Below, one piece after another: positions 35,868 to 44,363 of a stretch of DNA of 64,000 bases. The notes under the pieces were generated by a model that saw only the letters and a program-made list of their open reading frames with translations, did no database searches and had not been told where the DNA came from. The first letter of the stretch is position 1. Each line of letters opens with the position of its first letter. Position numbers and translations under genes: made by a program. Origin of the DNA: Polaribacter sp. Hel1_33_78 (GTDB lineage: Bacteria; Bacteroidota; Bacteroidia; Flavobacteriales; Flavobacteriaceae); assembly GCF_900106075.1 (NCBI RefSeq), contig NZ_LT629794.1, positions 2,811,501 through 2,875,500 on the forward strand. Direction: 5' to 3'.

Positions 35868-36452
35868 TTAAGACTCTTTTTTTTCAATTAATCCTTTGGT
35901 GAATTCGTTTAATGTTTCCACCTTTTCTTCGAAATCTCCTTTTATTGTCTTTCTATATTCGTTTAAATTCTTAACCAAATCATCAATGTTTTCTGGAAGT
36001 ACATCCTCAAAAAATTGACGCAATCTTTTGGCTGTTGTTGGCGATTTTCCGTTGGTAGAAATGGCAATTTTCACATTTCCTTTGGTTACAATCCCGCCCA
36101 TATAAAAATCGCAATACGGCGGATTATCAGCAACATTTACCAATTTTGCTTCTGCTCTACAATCTTTCCAAACTTGTACATTTACTTCTGGAATATCTGT
36201 AGTTGCAACCACAATATGTCTTCCTTGTAAATGTTTTTTCTTGTAGACATCTTCTACTAAAGTAACACACCCTTTTTTTGCCAATTCAATAGTTCCTTCT
36301 CTAAACAAAGGTGAAACCATTAAAACTTTAGCATCTGGACTTGATTTTAACAAGAAAGTTAATTTTTCTTCAGCAACAAAACCTCCTCCAACTATTAAAA
36401 CATTTAGATTTTTGGTTTTTAAAAAAATAGGATATAAATTATTTCTTTCCAT
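35868..36452 (-). CDS. Precorrin-2 dehydrogenase / sirohydrochlorin ferrochelatase
   Basis: About 194 residues from MERNNLYPIFLKTKN. The NAD motif is VGGGFVAEEKL near residue 21; NPPYCDFYMGGIV and STNGKSPTTAKRLR are the Met8/CysG-N signature. It oxidises precorrin-2 and inserts iron to make siroheme, the cofactor of sulfite reductase. The start at 36452, rather than 27 bases upstream, leaves 4 bases after cobA. It sits between cobA and the reductase gene. Confidence 0.9.
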   Translation of the reverse strand: MERNNLYPIFLKTKNLNVLIVGGGFVAEEKLTFLLKSSPDAKVLMVSPLFREGTIELAKKGCVTLVEDVYKKKHLQGRHIVVATTDIPEVNVQVWKDCRAEAKLVNVADNPPYCDFYMGGIVTKGNVKIAISTNGKSPTTAKRLRQFFEDVLPENIDDLVKNLNEYRKTIKGDFEEKVETLNEFTKGLIEKKES

Positions 36453-36456
36453 AAAA

Positions 36457-37227
36457 TTATCTTTTTGGCCCATTTTCATATTGCAGTTGAACCTCTAAAA
36501 TTGCTTGGCGATGTTTTACAACGTCTCCCAAAACTATAATTGCAGGGTTTCTTAATTCATTTTCAATAACAATTTTTTCAATGGTATCAACTGTACCAAT
36601 TCCAACTTTTTCGTTAACTCTTGTTCCATTTTGAATGATAGCAACTGGCAAATTACGTTTCCCTTCGGCTTGAAACAACTGCACTATTTGAGGTAATTTA
36701 CGCATCCCCATTAAAACAACAACTGTTGCATTAGACTTTGCTGCCAACTCTATATCTGAAGATATTTTATGTTCTTTTGTTGTTCCTGTAATTACCCAAA
36801 AACTTTCTGAACTTCCACGTTTGGTTAAAGGTATATTTTGAAATGCTGCGACTGCTAAAGAAGATGAAATACCAGGAACAACCGCCGTTTCTAGACCAAA
36901 ACTTGCTGCATATTCCATCTCTTCTGCACCTCTGCCAAAAACAAAAGGATCTCCTCCTTTTAAACGAACTACATGTCCGTGTGTTTTTGCTCTCGCTACA
37001 ATCAATTCATTAATTTGTTCTTGCTGATAAATATAACAACCCCTGCGTTTTCCAACAAAAATTAATTCTGCTTTTAGATTTACAAAGCCTAACAATTCTT
37101 CATTTACCAGAGCATCATACAAAACAACATCTGCTGTTTTTAAAACTTTAATCGCTTTTACAGTAATTAAATCTATATCGCCAGGACCCGCACCAACCAC
37201 TGTTAATTTTGGAGTTTTGAATTTCAT
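36457..37227 (-). CDS. cobA: Uroporphyrinogen-III C-methyltransferase
   Basis: A 256-residue SUMT with VGAGPGDIDLITVKA (about 11-25), VRLKGGDPFVFGRGAEE (about 87-103) and VVPGISSSLAVAA. It methylates uroporphyrinogen III twice, using SAM, to make precorrin-2. With the next gene it forms a complete two-protein siroheme pathway for the sulfite reductase encoded 5 bases upstream. Confidence 0.94.
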   Translation of the reverse strand: MKFKTPKLTVVGAGPGDIDLITVKAIKVLKTADVVLYDALVNEELLGFVNLKAELIFVGKRRGCYIYQQEQINELIVARAKTHGHVVRLKGGDPFVFGRGAEEMEYAASFGLETAVVPGISSSLAVAAFQNIPLTKRGSSESFWVITGTTKEHKISSDIELAAKSNATVVVLMGMRKLPQIVQLFQAEGKRNLPVAIIQNGTRVNEKVGIGTVDTIEKIVIENELRNPAIIVLGDVVKHRQAILEVQLQYENGPKR

Positions 37228-37232
37228 GATTT

Positions 37233-39335
37233 TTAGATTACACTTTTAACAAAAGTATTAGATAGCGCTCTAAATCTTTGCGCTTTTTGCAATAAATTTT
37301 CAGAATCGTTGATATATTGTGAACAAAACTCTTTGTTAGGTGTGTTTTTATTAATCTGATAAATTAACTCACTAAAAGTTGTGTTTAACTCAATTTTGCC
37401 TGAAGCAACAAAAAACTCATCAAATTGAGCAATGATACTTGCGTGTGTATTGGTCTTTTTATTTTCTGCTAAAAGCATCGCTTTAGATGTATTTACCAAA
37501 GATTGATAGGCATAATATATGGCTCCTGAATACACCTCGTTTTCAAAAGCTTCTCTTGCATTCTCAATTTTCTCTTCGCTTTCTAAAAATAAAGTTGCAA
37601 TTAAATCGATCACAACGCCCGCACACTCGCCAATTCCTATTTCTTTTACATACTTACCTTCTTCTCCCCAATCAATGAAATCTACTTGCGTTAAATTAGA
37701 AACGTCTTGCAAATCATTTAAGAAATTATAAAAATACTTTTCTCCTTTTTCTTTGTAGTATGCAACAAACGGTTTTCCATTAGCATTTGCTTCAAAATCA
37801 TTTAAAACTCTCCGTAAAGCTTCAGGACCTCTTTTACTGGGTACTTTTACAACTTTATCTGCAAATGCACCATTTCCATTTCCTAAATTACCACCACCTA
37901 ATAAAACTTGTAATGCCGGTGCTACTAATTTTTCTGGTGTTCTTACCGTCATTCCCTGAAAACCAATATTTGCCATATTGTGTTGGCCGCAGGCATTCAT
38001 ACAACCACTGATTTTAATAACTAAATCTGAGTTTTCTAGATACTGAGGATATTCTGCAGCAATCACTCTTTCCAACTCTGCTGCTATCCCTGTACTACTT
38101 GCAATTCCTAAATTACAGGTATCAGTTCCTGGACATGCTGTGATATCTACTGCCTTATTATAACCTGGCTCTACAAAGCCTAACTTATCTAATTCAGTAT
38201 AAAAAAATGGCACAATATCTTCTTTTACAAAAGGAATTACGATATTCTGACGCAATGTTAAACGAATTTCTCCAGCAGCGTATGTTTCTACTAAATCTGC
38301 TAATAATCGCGCTTTATCTGTATAAAAATCGCCTAATAAAACTTTAATTCCGATTGCGACAAACCCTTTTTGTTTTTGAGGAATTAAGTTTGTGGATTTC
38401 CACAAATCAAAGGCTGCTACTTCTTTTATTTCAACTTTTGGTGCTTTTACGATAACCGGTTCTGAGGGCACATAAGATGCTGCATCAATAGTAACCGTTT
38501 TAAATTCAATTGCTTTTTGCTCTTCTTCAATTAAATTTCTAAAAGCTTCTAAACCGATCTCTTTTAATAAGAATTTCATTCTTGCTTTCGCCCTACTTTT
38601 ACGTTCACCAAAACGATCAAAAACTCTTAAAACGCCTTCCATTACTGGAATAATTTTATCTGCTGGCAAGAAATCATATAATACTTCTGCATGTCTTGGC
38701 TGAGAACCCAATCCTCCCGCAACCATCACTTTAAAACCGCTAACTCCGTTCCGAATTTTAGCAATATATCCTAAATCATGCAAATAAGACAAGCCTGTAT
38801 CTTCATCGGTCGCGGAAAAAGAGACTTTAAATTTACGTCCCATTTCTTGACAAATTGGGTTTCGTAAAAAAAATTTAAATAACGCATCTGCATAAGGAGA
38901 AACATCAAAAGGCTCATTTATATCGATACCAGCAGTTTCTGATGCCGTTACATTTCTTACAACATTTCCACAAGCTTCTCTTAAAGTAACGTCATCGCGT
39001 TCTAATTCTGCCCATAATTCTGGTGTTCTTTGTAAATCTACATAATGAATTTGAATATCTTGACGTGTGGTAATGTGCAATTTTCCTCTTGAATATTCAT
39101 CTGAAACTTCAGAAATTCTGCGTAATTGATTGCTCATTACTTTACCATAAGGTAATTTAATTCGAATCATCTGTACGCCTGACTGGCGCTGCCCATAAAC
39201 ACCTCTTGCTAAACGTAGGCTTCTAAATTTTTCTTCGTCTATTTGTAGATTATTGAATGCTGCAATTTTATCTGCTAATTCAATAATATCTTTTTCTACA
39301 ACTGGATTTTCTATTTCGGTTCTAAAACTTTGCAT
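37233..39335 (-). CDS. Siroheme sulfite/nitrite reductase with C-terminal HEPN domain
   Basis: A 700-residue protein. Residues about 1-530 form a ferredoxin-dependent sulfite/nitrite reductase with duplicated halves. The 4Fe-4S/siroheme ligands are C401-x5-C407 and C445-x3-C449 (ACPGTDTC and GCMNACG). An extra domain of about 140 residues follows (about 560-700); its ENEVYSGAIYYAYQSLVNTSKAML helix and later THASIIAQFDEFF resemble HEPN helical domains. No R-x4-6-H RNase motif is visible. Its place among cys genes points to sulfite rather than nitrite. Confidence 0.9.
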   Translation of the reverse strand: MQSFRTEIENPVVEKDIIELADKIAAFNNLQIDEEKFRSLRLARGVYGQRQSGVQMIRIKLPYGKVMSNQLRRISEVSDEYSRGKLHITTRQDIQIHYVDLQRTPELWAELERDDVTLREACGNVVRNVTASETAGIDINEPFDVSPYADALFKFFLRNPICQEMGRKFKVSFSATDEDTGLSYLHDLGYIAKIRNGVSGFKVMVAGGLGSQPRHAEVLYDFLPADKIIPVMEGVLRVFDRFGERKSRAKARMKFLLKEIGLEAFRNLIEEEQKAIEFKTVTIDAASYVPSEPVIVKAPKVEIKEVAAFDLWKSTNLIPQKQKGFVAIGIKVLLGDFYTDKARLLADLVETYAAGEIRLTLRQNIVIPFVKEDIVPFFYTELDKLGFVEPGYNKAVDITACPGTDTCNLGIASSTGIAAELERVIAAEYPQYLENSDLVIKISGCMNACGQHNMANIGFQGMTVRTPEKLVAPALQVLLGGGNLGNGNGAFADKVVKVPSKRGPEALRRVLNDFEANANGKPFVAYYKEKGEKYFYNFLNDLQDVSNLTQVDFIDWGEEGKYVKEIGIGECAGVVIDLIATLFLESEEKIENAREAFENEVYSGAIYYAYQSLVNTSKAMLLAENKKTNTHASIIAQFDEFFVASGKIELNTTFSELIYQINKNTPNKEFCSQYINDSENLLQKAQRFRALSNTFVKSVI

Positions 39336-39363
39336 TTTATAATTTTATTTGAATTAAGTAGAA

Positions 39364-40611
39364 TTATTTTATAAAACCTACACCCACTGTATTGTTTGTT
39401 TTCGGGTTAATTAAAATAAAAGATCCATTAGATTTATTATCTGCATACACATCAAATAACAATGACTTACTTAATTTTAAGCACACATCACCAATTTGAT
39501 TTAAAGTTAATTTAGTGGGATTTACTTCAATACCAGAAAAATCTGTTTTAATGATACTCTTTAACTGTGTAACTTTTGCTTGCGCGTCATTTACACCGTG
39601 TTTTATATAATATTTTTGTGACGCCTCTAAAGGCACATTGTCCATCCAACAGATTGTTGCCTCTACTTGTTTCGAAATTATTGGCTCTTCGCTTACTTTT
39701 ACCAACATATCACCTCTACTCACATTCACATTATCTTCTAAAGTAATGGTCACAGAACTTCCTTTTTTTGCAAGCACATACTCTTTATCGAAGAAATTAA
39801 TGCTTTTAATTTTAGATGTTGTTTGAGACGGTAATACTGCAACTTCATCTCCAACTGCTAAATCTCCACCATAAATTTTACCTGCATACCCTCTAAAATC
39901 GTGATATGCTGACGTTTTTGGTCTAATTACTGTTTGCACTGGAAAACGAACTTGTGACGCATCACTAATATCATCAGAATCTAAACGCTCTAAATGATGC
40001 ATTAACGTTACCCCTTTATACCAAGGCATATTTTCTGATGGAGAAACCACATTATCACCTTGCAAAGCAGATAAAGGAATAAAGGTTAAATTTTGACTCT
40101 TATAAGCACTTTTACTTGCTAAATATTCAATTTCTCCTTTAATGACATTGTATTTTTCCTCAGAGAAATCAACTAAATCCATTTTATTTATCGCGATTAC
40201 AACATCTTTAATTCGTAATAAATTATTGATAAAAAAGTGACGATACGTTTGTTCTACAACGCCATTTCTAGCATCAATTAAAACTATGGAAGCTTGTGCT
40301 GTTGATGCACCTGTGACCATGTTTCTAGTGTATTCGATATGACCTGGAGTATCTGCAATAATGAAACTTTTAGAGGGTGTAGAAAAATAAATATGTGCTA
40401 CATCAATCGTAATTCCTTGCTCCCGCTCTGCAACTAAACCATCAGTCGCTAAAGAAAAATCTAAATAATCGAATCCTCTTTGCTTACTTTTTTCTTCAAT
40501 CGCTTCTAATTTATCCGCTGTCAACGATTTTGTATCGTATAAAATACGACCAATTAAGGTACTCTTGCCATCATCTACGCTTCCTGCTGTTGCTATTTTT
40601 AATACTTTCAT
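39364..40611 (-). CDS. cysN: Sulfate adenylyltransferase subunit 1 (GTPase)
   Basis: The 415-residue protein is an EF-Tu-like GTPase with G1 GSVDDGKST (10-18), G2/G3 DVAHIYF and DTPGHIEYTRNM, and G4 NKMD (about 145). It couples GTP hydrolysis to ATP sulfurylase. It has no C-terminal APS-kinase (CysC) domain, which is fused to CysN in some bacteria. It lies 87 bases after cysD. Confidence 0.94.
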   Translation of the reverse strand: MKVLKIATAGSVDDGKSTLIGRILYDTKSLTADKLEAIEEKSKQRGFDYLDFSLATDGLVAEREQGITIDVAHIYFSTPSKSFIIADTPGHIEYTRNMVTGASTAQASIVLIDARNGVVEQTYRHFFINNLLRIKDVVIAINKMDLVDFSEEKYNVIKGEIEYLASKSAYKSQNLTFIPLSALQGDNVVSPSENMPWYKGVTLMHHLERLDSDDISDASQVRFPVQTVIRPKTSAYHDFRGYAGKIYGGDLAVGDEVAVLPSQTTSKIKSINFFDKEYVLAKKGSSVTITLEDNVNVSRGDMLVKVSEEPIISKQVEATICWMDNVPLEASQKYYIKHGVNDAQAKVTQLKSIIKTDFSGIEVNPTKLTLNQIGDVCLKLSKSLLFDVYADNKSNGSFILINPKTNNTVGVGFIK

Positions 40612-40698
40612 TCTTTATGCTATTGGCTTTTGCTACTCAACTTCTGACTAATTTTTACTGCTAATTATGGATAACTACAAAAACATTCTTTGCAATTT

Positions 40699-41604
40699 TT
40701 AAAAATATCCTTGTTGTTTTCTTTTCTCCATAGCAGCCTCAGATCTTTTATCATCAATCCTTGCTCCTCTTTCTGAAATAGAAGAGTCTCTAATTTCTTC
40801 AACTACTTTTGCAATATCTACTGCATCAGATAAAACTGCTGCTGTACAACTCATATCTCCGACCGTTCTAAAACGAACCATTCTTTCTACAACTTGTTCT
40901 TCTTCATCTCTGTAAACCACGGCATCATCTGCCGACCAAATGAATCCATCTCTAAAAAATGTTTTTCTTTTATGTGCAAAATAAATAGAAGGAATTTCAA
41001 TATTTTCATTTTTGATATAGGACCAAACGTCTAATTCTGTCCAATTTGAAATCGGAAAAACACGCACATTTTGTCCTAAATCAATTCTACCGTTTAACAT
41101 ATCAAATACTTCTGGACGTTGATTTTTTTCATCCCATTGACCAAAATCATCTCTTACAGAAAAAATTCTTTCTTTTGCTCTTGCTTTTTCTTCATCTCTT
41201 CTGGCTCCTCCAATACATGCATCAAAACTGAATTCTTCAATGGCATCTAATAACGTTTCCGTCTGTAACATATTTCTACTCGCATACCTGCCTGTCTCCT
41301 CTTTTACACGACCACTATCGATATTGTCTTGTACATCTCTGACAATCAATTCAACACCTAACTCTTCAACTAATTTATCTCTAAATTCAATCGTTTCAGG
41401 AAAATTATGCCCCGTATCTATATGCATTAAGGGGAAAGGGATTTTTGCAGGAAAAAAGGCTTTTTGAGCCAAACGAACTAACGTTATACTATCTTTTCCA
41501 CCCGAGAATAACAACACAGGCTTTTCAAACTGCGCAACTACTTCTCTAAATATATATATGGCCTCACTCTCTAAAGCATCTACTTGTATTGTTCTTTGAT
41601 TCAT
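40699..41604 (-). CDS. cysD: Sulfate adenylyltransferase subunit 2
   Basis: About 301 residues starting MNQRTIQVDALESEAI. The PP-loop SGGKDSITL (about 34-42) and the signature RDEEKARAKERIFS (about 150) mark CysD of the ATP sulfurylase CysDN. It makes adenylylsulfate (APS) from ATP and sulfate. The start at 41604 is chosen over one 30 bases upstream because it fits homologues and avoids overlap with cysH. Confidence 0.94.
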   Translation of the reverse strand: MNQRTIQVDALESEAIYIFREVVAQFEKPVLLFSGGKDSITLVRLAQKAFFPAKIPFPLMHIDTGHNFPETIEFRDKLVEELGVELIVRDVQDNIDSGRVKEETGRYASRNMLQTETLLDAIEEFSFDACIGGARRDEEKARAKERIFSVRDDFGQWDEKNQRPEVFDMLNGRIDLGQNVRVFPISNWTELDVWSYIKNENIEIPSIYFAHKRKTFFRDGFIWSADDAVVYRDEEEQVVERMVRFRTVGDMSCTAAVLSDAVDIAKVVEEIRDSSISERGARIDDKRSEAAMEKRKQQGYF

Positions 41605-41615
41605 AATCATGTCTT

Positions 41616-42230
41616 TCAAATATGCAAACCACATTCTCTGTTACTTTCTACTTTTGTTGGATCGAAATACACAAACTCATTTGGTAAATTTTTCTCCCCT
41701 AAATAAGTGTCTAATGCTTCGTCTGACCAATTGTAAAATGGACTTACCTTTATAATTCCATCTTTGCTCTGAGAAACAATATCGATACTATTTCTAAAGG
41801 CCGTCTGACCTTTTCTTAAATTCGTAAACCAAATATCTGGCTGATGCGCTTGCATCGCTCTTGAAAACGGTTCTAATTTTACTTGTTGTGTAAAAATTGC
41901 ATGTTTAGGGTCTTCAATAGATGGAACTCCCAACACAACATTTCTATGCGCTACAGTTTGTTTTGGTGTGTATAAATGAATATTTAAACGCAACTTTTTA
42001 ATAATTTCTTCCGCATGCTTATAAGTCTCTATCGTATTATAACCAGTATCACACCAAATTACTTTAATATCTTTTTGCACATCAGTAACTGCTTTTAATA
42101 TTGCCACTTCATAAGGTCTGAAGTTAGTTGTAATGACTGCGTTTTTACTTAAAGAAATAGCCCAAGTAATAATTTCTACTGGACTTTTATCTTTTAATTC
42201 CTCGTTGATCTGCTCTAAGTTCAAATTCAT
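41616..42230 (-). CDS. cysH: Phosphoadenylyl/adenylyl-sulfate reductase
   Basis: About 204 residues from MNLNLEQINEELK. TTNFRPYEVAILKAV and IWCDTGYNT form the PP-loop-derived nucleotide site; LRKGQTAFR is the sulfonucleotide motif, and the C-terminus ends ECGLHI with the catalytic Cys. It lacks the CC...CxxC ligands of 4Fe-4S APS reductases, so it is of the PAPS-reductase type by motif. Its start overlaps the DUF2061 stop (TAATG). Confidence 0.9.
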   Translation of the reverse strand: MNLNLEQINEELKDKSPVEIITWAISLSKNAVITTNFRPYEVAILKAVTDVQKDIKVIWCDTGYNTIETYKHAEEIIKKLRLNIHLYTPKQTVAHRNVVLGVPSIEDPKHAIFTQQVKLEPFSRAMQAHQPDIWFTNLRKGQTAFRNSIDIVSQSKDGIIKVSPFYNWSDEALDTYLGEKNLPNEFVYFDPTKVESNRECGLHI

Positions 42231-42493
42231 TATTTTCCCCATTTTATTTTATTCCAAGCTCTTTCATGAAAGAAATACAGCCCTAACTTTGTTAAAAAAT
42301 CTACGGAAGCAATTGACGCCGCTAATGTTATTTCACCAGATAAAAGGTATGAAACTACTAACGTATCAATCGTTCCAACAACTCTCCAGCTTAATGCTTT
42401 GGCCATACTTCTTATCGGTTTCTCAGAATTTTTGTCTTCCTCAAAACGTTGACCTGCTATTTTTTTACTAAAAATAATTTGATCTGTAATCAT
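42230..42493 (-). CDS. DUF2061 membrane protein
   Basis: An 87-residue protein with the DUF2061 core SMAKALSWRVVGTIDTLVVSYLLSG (shown here in part) and ASVDFLTKLGLYFFHERAW. Two hydrophobic helices are predicted (about 37-52 and 56-73). The family is often linked to sulfate assimilation genes in flavobacteria, and its function is unknown. It is the first gene of the cys operon and is translationally coupled to cysH. The promoter and a candidate operator lie just upstream. Confidence 0.85.
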   Translation of the reverse strand: MITDQIIFSKKIAGQRFEEDKNSEKPIRSMAKALSWRVVGTIDTLVVSYLLSGEITLAASIASVDFLTKLGLYFFHERAWNKIKWGK

Positions 42494-42514
42494 AATAATT
42501 AAGCATTTTTTAAA

Positions 42515-42537
42515 TACCCTATTTAATCAATAGGGTA
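42515..42537. promoter_or_regulatory. Candidate Rrf2-type operator of the cys operon
   Basis: A perfect inverted repeat: taccctatt (42515-42523), 5-base spacer, aatagggta (42529-42537). It overlaps the expected transcription start just after the -7 element at 42540-42547, so a bound repressor would block the promoter. An Rrf2 regulator is encoded at 43926 on the same strand. Confidence 0.6.
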
Positions 42538-42539
42538 TG

Positions 42540-42547
42540 CAAACATA
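42540..42547 (-). promoter_or_regulatory. -7 element of the cys operon promoter
   Basis: The minus strand reads TATGTTTG, matching TAnnTTTG. An upstream TTTTTG is nearby but the spacing (13) is not the canonical 19-21, so only the -7 element is assigned. Confidence 0.5.
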
Positions 42548-42668
42548 AAGGTTTTATATACAAAAAGACATCTTGAAACCTGGAAAAAAGAATAAACCCT
42601 ATCGATTTAGTAGATTAATAAAATAACAACATAAAAATTATTGATATTTCAATATTTTAGGAGGAAAA

Positions 42669-43889
42669 TTAGAAGGTTTTGCCTAAAGTTATTTGAAGAG
42701 GAACTGCAACGCCATCATTGCCCGTGAAAATATTTCCATTTGAGTAATGCATGATTCGTAATTCGAAATTATATTTTCTATCTTTTCCGAAGAACACACC
42801 AAAACCCATAGTATCTTGATATGTTATTTTTGGTCCACTTTCGAAACCATCAATATTACTTTTTGTAATGTATGTTGGACCTATTAAAGAGTAATTAGCA
42901 TAGAAGTCAAACTCTTTTTTTCTTAAGAGATAAAAACGTAAAACAGGAAATATTGAGAAAGCCATTACATTTTCACTTGTTAGTTCTGATTGAAAAGCGG
43001 TTACGCTTGCCCCCCAATCTAAAGAGAAAACTTTTTCTGACCTGTATATTAATCTTTGGTAAGTAATTGAAAAAGCATGTTTTGCCTTTACTTGACCAAC
43101 CCAAAAAACCGGAATTCCAAAACTCTCAAAATTACCTACTTTTAAACTCATTCCAAAAAAACGGTTTACACCAAAACCTAATGCGCTTGTGCCGTAACTA
43201 AATTGCAAAATATTGTTTGGAAAAAAATAATCATTCCCTGTATATTCTTCAGCTATTGCATCATCAACTTGCTGCAAATGGTACTCAAAACCTAACGATA
43301 CTTGTGAAATCGCAGGTTGATTATGCTTTGTAGATTTTGGTAAAAATGTTCCATTTAAGGACAATCTCCATTTATCATTTAAACGGTGTTGCACTCCAAA
43401 ACCATAAAGTAAACTTGCGTAATGGGCATCTTCATAAATTTCTTTATCTTCTATGAAAAAACCAAATCTGGTTAAATTTGCTACTCCTGCTTCAGCATAA
43501 AAAGAGGTGTTTTTATGAAGCTTAAAATCTTTTTTTAATGATAAAGACCAAGCATTTATCCAAACACTTCTGTCATAACCAATGTTGTTCACATTATCGT
43601 ATTTAAACCAAGAAGCTGGCCTCATTGTTCCAAACTGAACTGCTAAATCTTCCGTTAATTTATGGCCTAATAACAATCTTCCTGAAAACCAGTTTCTACT
43701 AAAAGTTGCTGTTTTGTAGCCATCAATTAAATTATCATTTGAAAACGGATAAAAAATACCTCCTAGATTTATACTGTAATAAGATTTGGATAGAAAATTA
43801 GTAAATTTTGTCTTTAGTTTTTTTTCTTGTTGACTAAAGATACCTAAAGAAAAGAACAACATTAAAAATAGAAGTACAGTATTTTTCAT
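42669..43889 (-). CDS. Outer-membrane beta-barrel, PagL/acyloxyacyl hydrolase-like
   Basis: A 406-residue protein with a signal peptide (MKNTVLLFLMLFFSLGIFSQ) and many alternating amphipathic strands with aromatic girdles. Near the C-terminus is LRIMHYSNGNIFTGNDG, resembling the His-x-Ser-Asn catalytic motif of PagL lipid A deacylases, and it ends in Phe as outer-membrane proteins do. At over twice the length of PagL, it may be two barrels or a different family; enzyme function is inference. It starts 37 bases after the rrf2 gene, so it may be cotranscribed. Confidence 0.6.
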   Translation of the reverse strand: MKNTVLLFLMLFFSLGIFSQQEKKLKTKFTNFLSKSYYSINLGGIFYPFSNDNLIDGYKTATFSRNWFSGRLLLGHKLTEDLAVQFGTMRPASWFKYDNVNNIGYDRSVWINAWSLSLKKDFKLHKNTSFYAEAGVANLTRFGFFIEDKEIYEDAHYASLLYGFGVQHRLNDKWRLSLNGTFLPKSTKHNQPAISQVSLGFEYHLQQVDDAIAEEYTGNDYFFPNNILQFSYGTSALGFGVNRFFGMSLKVGNFESFGIPVFWVGQVKAKHAFSITYQRLIYRSEKVFSLDWGASVTAFQSELTSENVMAFSIFPVLRFYLLRKKEFDFYANYSLIGPTYITKSNIDGFESGPKITYQDTMGFGVFFGKDRKYNFELRIMHYSNGNIFTGNDGVAVPLQITLGKTF

Positions 43890-43925
43890 ATTAGGTAACG
43901 CAAGTTTTTTTTTATTATAAATATT

Positions 43926-44345
43926 CTATGATTTCTTCCTGGTTAAATCTGCCAAGGTTGTATTTCTAAAAATTTGAAGCGCACTATCTCTAACCTGAAG
44001 CATTAAATTATGAACAGCACAAGTATCTTCATGTGGGCAATCAGCACACTTTTCATAAAATTTTAAGCTTACACACGGCAACATTGCAATTGGTCCTTCT
44101 AGAATCCTCATTACAGAAGTCATTTGAATATCCTCGGGCTCTTTTAATAAATAATAACCACCACCTTTTCCTTTTTTGGAACCTAAGAATCCGTTTTTAC
44201 GAAGCGTTAATAAAATGCTTTCTAAAAACTTTAAAGAAATATTTTCACTTTTAGAAATTGTAGCAATTGATACAGGAGCGCTATCTTCCCGTTTTGCCAA
44301 ATATGTAAGTGCTTTAATTCCGTACTTTGTTTTCTTTGAGAGCAT
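43926..44345 (-). CDS. Rrf2-family regulator with cysteine cluster
   Basis: The 139-residue protein has an Rrf2 winged helix at 1-80 (MLSKKTKYGIKALTYLA, ISLKFLESILLTLRKNG, KKGKGGGYYL). Four Cys follow at about 91, 100, 103 and 109 (PCVSLKFYEKCADCPHEDTC), similar in region to the Fe-S ligands of IscR/NsrR-type members, although the spacing differs. It probably represses the cys operon through the inverted repeat at 42515. It lies 18 bases after the sulfhydrylase gene, inside the SAM-controlled transcript. Confidence 0.88.
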   Translation of the reverse strand: MLSKKTKYGIKALTYLAKREDSAPVSIATISKSENISLKFLESILLTLRKNGFLGSKKGKGGGYYLLKEPEDIQMTSVMRILEGPIAMLPCVSLKFYEKCADCPHEDTCAVHNLMLQVRDSALQIFRNTTLADLTRKKS

Positions 44346-44363
44346 AAAACAAAACTACATAAT

